This document shows positions 63,076-64,000 of a stretch of 64,000 bases of DNA, one piece after another (position 1 is the stretch's first letter; each line of letters starts with the position of its first letter). A program made the position numbers and the translations under genes. Source of the DNA: Rutpela maculata (Eukaryota; Arthropoda; Insecta; Coleoptera; Cerambycidae); NCBI GenBank assembly GCA_936432065.2, contig OW386285.2, forward strand, positions 183,892,301-183,956,300, written 5' to 3'. The notes beneath the pieces were generated by a model. That model saw only the letters and a list, made by a program, of their open reading frames with translations. It made no database searches and was not told the origin of the DNA.

Positions 63076-64000
63076 AATTGTGCTCAACACCAGACTTAGT
63101 GTTGCACACCAGGAACATCTCTAACAACATTGATGATATAGAAATAATACCAGACATAGAATCAGACCATCTCTCAATAAAAATTACATTTGATTTGAAC
63201 AGAGCCATTAATCCAGAAGAAACTACAATTAAATACAAATTCTCAGTGCAACATCAAAAAAGTGAACAAAGAAATTAAAACATATATAAACCATAATGAA
63301 AACAAACCCATATCTCCTGAAGGTATTTCAAATTTCAATATTAAACTTCAAGAATCCATTTTATCAAACACATGAATTACCACCATTTATTATAAAACTT
63401 ATTAAAATAAAACACAAGATGTATCGAGAGTATAAAAATAACAACAGTACAGAATTTAAAAGAAAAATAAATTAATTTAATAAAAATATTCACAAAATGA
63501 TAGAGCATTACAGAACACACAAATGGTTGAAATCATGTCAAAAAATTAATGAACTTCAGGGAAGAAATTATTATCAGCAAATCAATAAACTATCGAAATA
63601 TAAAATCAAACATTCTATTCCACCTTTGATAGAAAATGGTAAACAACATAATTCTGATGCAGATAAAGCCAACCTATTTGCTACACATTTTGAAAAAACA
63701 TATAAACACGAAGACTCCCCTAATTTTAACCAACAACTGTATGAAGAAGTAAACGAATGGTATGACCAATATTTCAATCAAAATTTGGCACCTAGCAACC
63801 ATCAATTAAATGAAGAAGAATATTTTCAGATATTAGCCGCGCAAAAGAATACTTCGCCAGGATATGACAACGTTCCTTGGACAATAGTGAAAAAACTCGA
63901 TTATGAAATACATAGATATATTATAACTATTTTCGAATATTGCATAAACCACTGTTATTTTCCGGGCGACTGGAAAAAGGGACAAATAATAACAATTCCT
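63076..64000 (+). mobile_element. I/Jockey-like non-LTR retrotransposon, runs off the window
   Basis: The end of an APE endonuclease is visible (TPDLVLHTRNISNNI, PDIESDHLSIKI), followed by a linker in several frames. A frame from about 63495 carries HKWLKSCQKINELQGRNYYQ, then NTSPGYDNVPWTIVKKL and CYFPGDWKKGQIITIP, the first RT blocks. Multiple stops, so it is decayed. The catalytic part lies beyond the window. Confidence 0.7.

Overview
The window looks like arthropod nuclear DNA, most likely from an insect. The elements resemble families I know from hemipterans and other insects, but I see no host gene that would fix the species. It is AT-rich and intron-bearing, and I recognise no rRNA, true tRNA, CRISPR or ordinary single-copy host gene. 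Nearly everything I can name is a mobile element, and many sit inside one another.

Bases 2345-28745 are a 26.4-kb Maverick/Polinton (adintovirus-like) endogenous virus, bounded by inverted terminal repeats that start AGTAGGTAAAG and by a 6-bp target duplication, TCCCCC. Its left arm carries a minor-capsid candidate, a 53-aa overlapping gene, a double-jelly-roll major capsid gene and two small unknowns. A protein-primed DNA polymerase B runs leftward from 19556 to 6724. The right arm holds an unknown small gene, a 43-aa zinc-ribbon ORF, a BIR-domain (IAP-like) gene, an adenain-like protease, a parvovirus-type phospholipase A2 structural protein, an FtsK/HerA packaging ATPase, a DUF8207-like protein, another small unknown, a retroviral-type integrase and a 212-aa unknown. 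The capsid genes are fairly intact. Polymerase, integrase, ATPase and several others are broken by stops, frameshifts or insertions. The polymerase alone was hit by three elements: an R1-like retrotransposon with a 14-bp duplication, a Jockey/CR1-like retrotransposon and a Helentron-like short element. It also keeps a 76-bp spliceosomal intron. The terminal repeats contain arrays of a 42-bp unit combining CCAAT and GC-box motifs.

Bases 28843-34840 are the remains of one non-LTR retrotransposon cut up by a 1000-bp Helitron (with an OTU-protease relic), a 282-bp Harbinger-like MITE, a 5'-truncated reverse transcriptase on the other strand and a 1.4-kb terminal-inverted-repeat element with an 8-bp duplication. 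Bases 35060-38280 hold a well-preserved non-LTR element with a 937-codon open endonuclease-RT frame. Next come a broken THAP-DDE transposase (38785-41037), a fold-back MITE, and a 287-bp tandem duplication of a tyrosine-recombinase-like fragment.

Bases 45564-55852 are a BEL/Pao LTR retrotransposon with near-identical 580-bp LTRs. Its gag is split by a 5.2-kb DNA element with ~525-bp inverted repeats, which itself contains a disrupted gene, a TA-flanked element and a smaller MITE. The Pao element has lost RT, RNase H and integrase, and its protease frame runs directly into an env-like frame. Bases 56838-58445 are a spliced SWIM-YqaJ nuclease pseudogene. The last 4.4 kb contain a non-LTR fragment, an R1/LOA-like element, a Gypsy element with LTR and primer-binding site, and an I/Jockey-like element running off the end.

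The nesting gives an order of events: a Helentron-like copy came first, the Maverick landed in it, and retrotransposons then landed in the Maverick.
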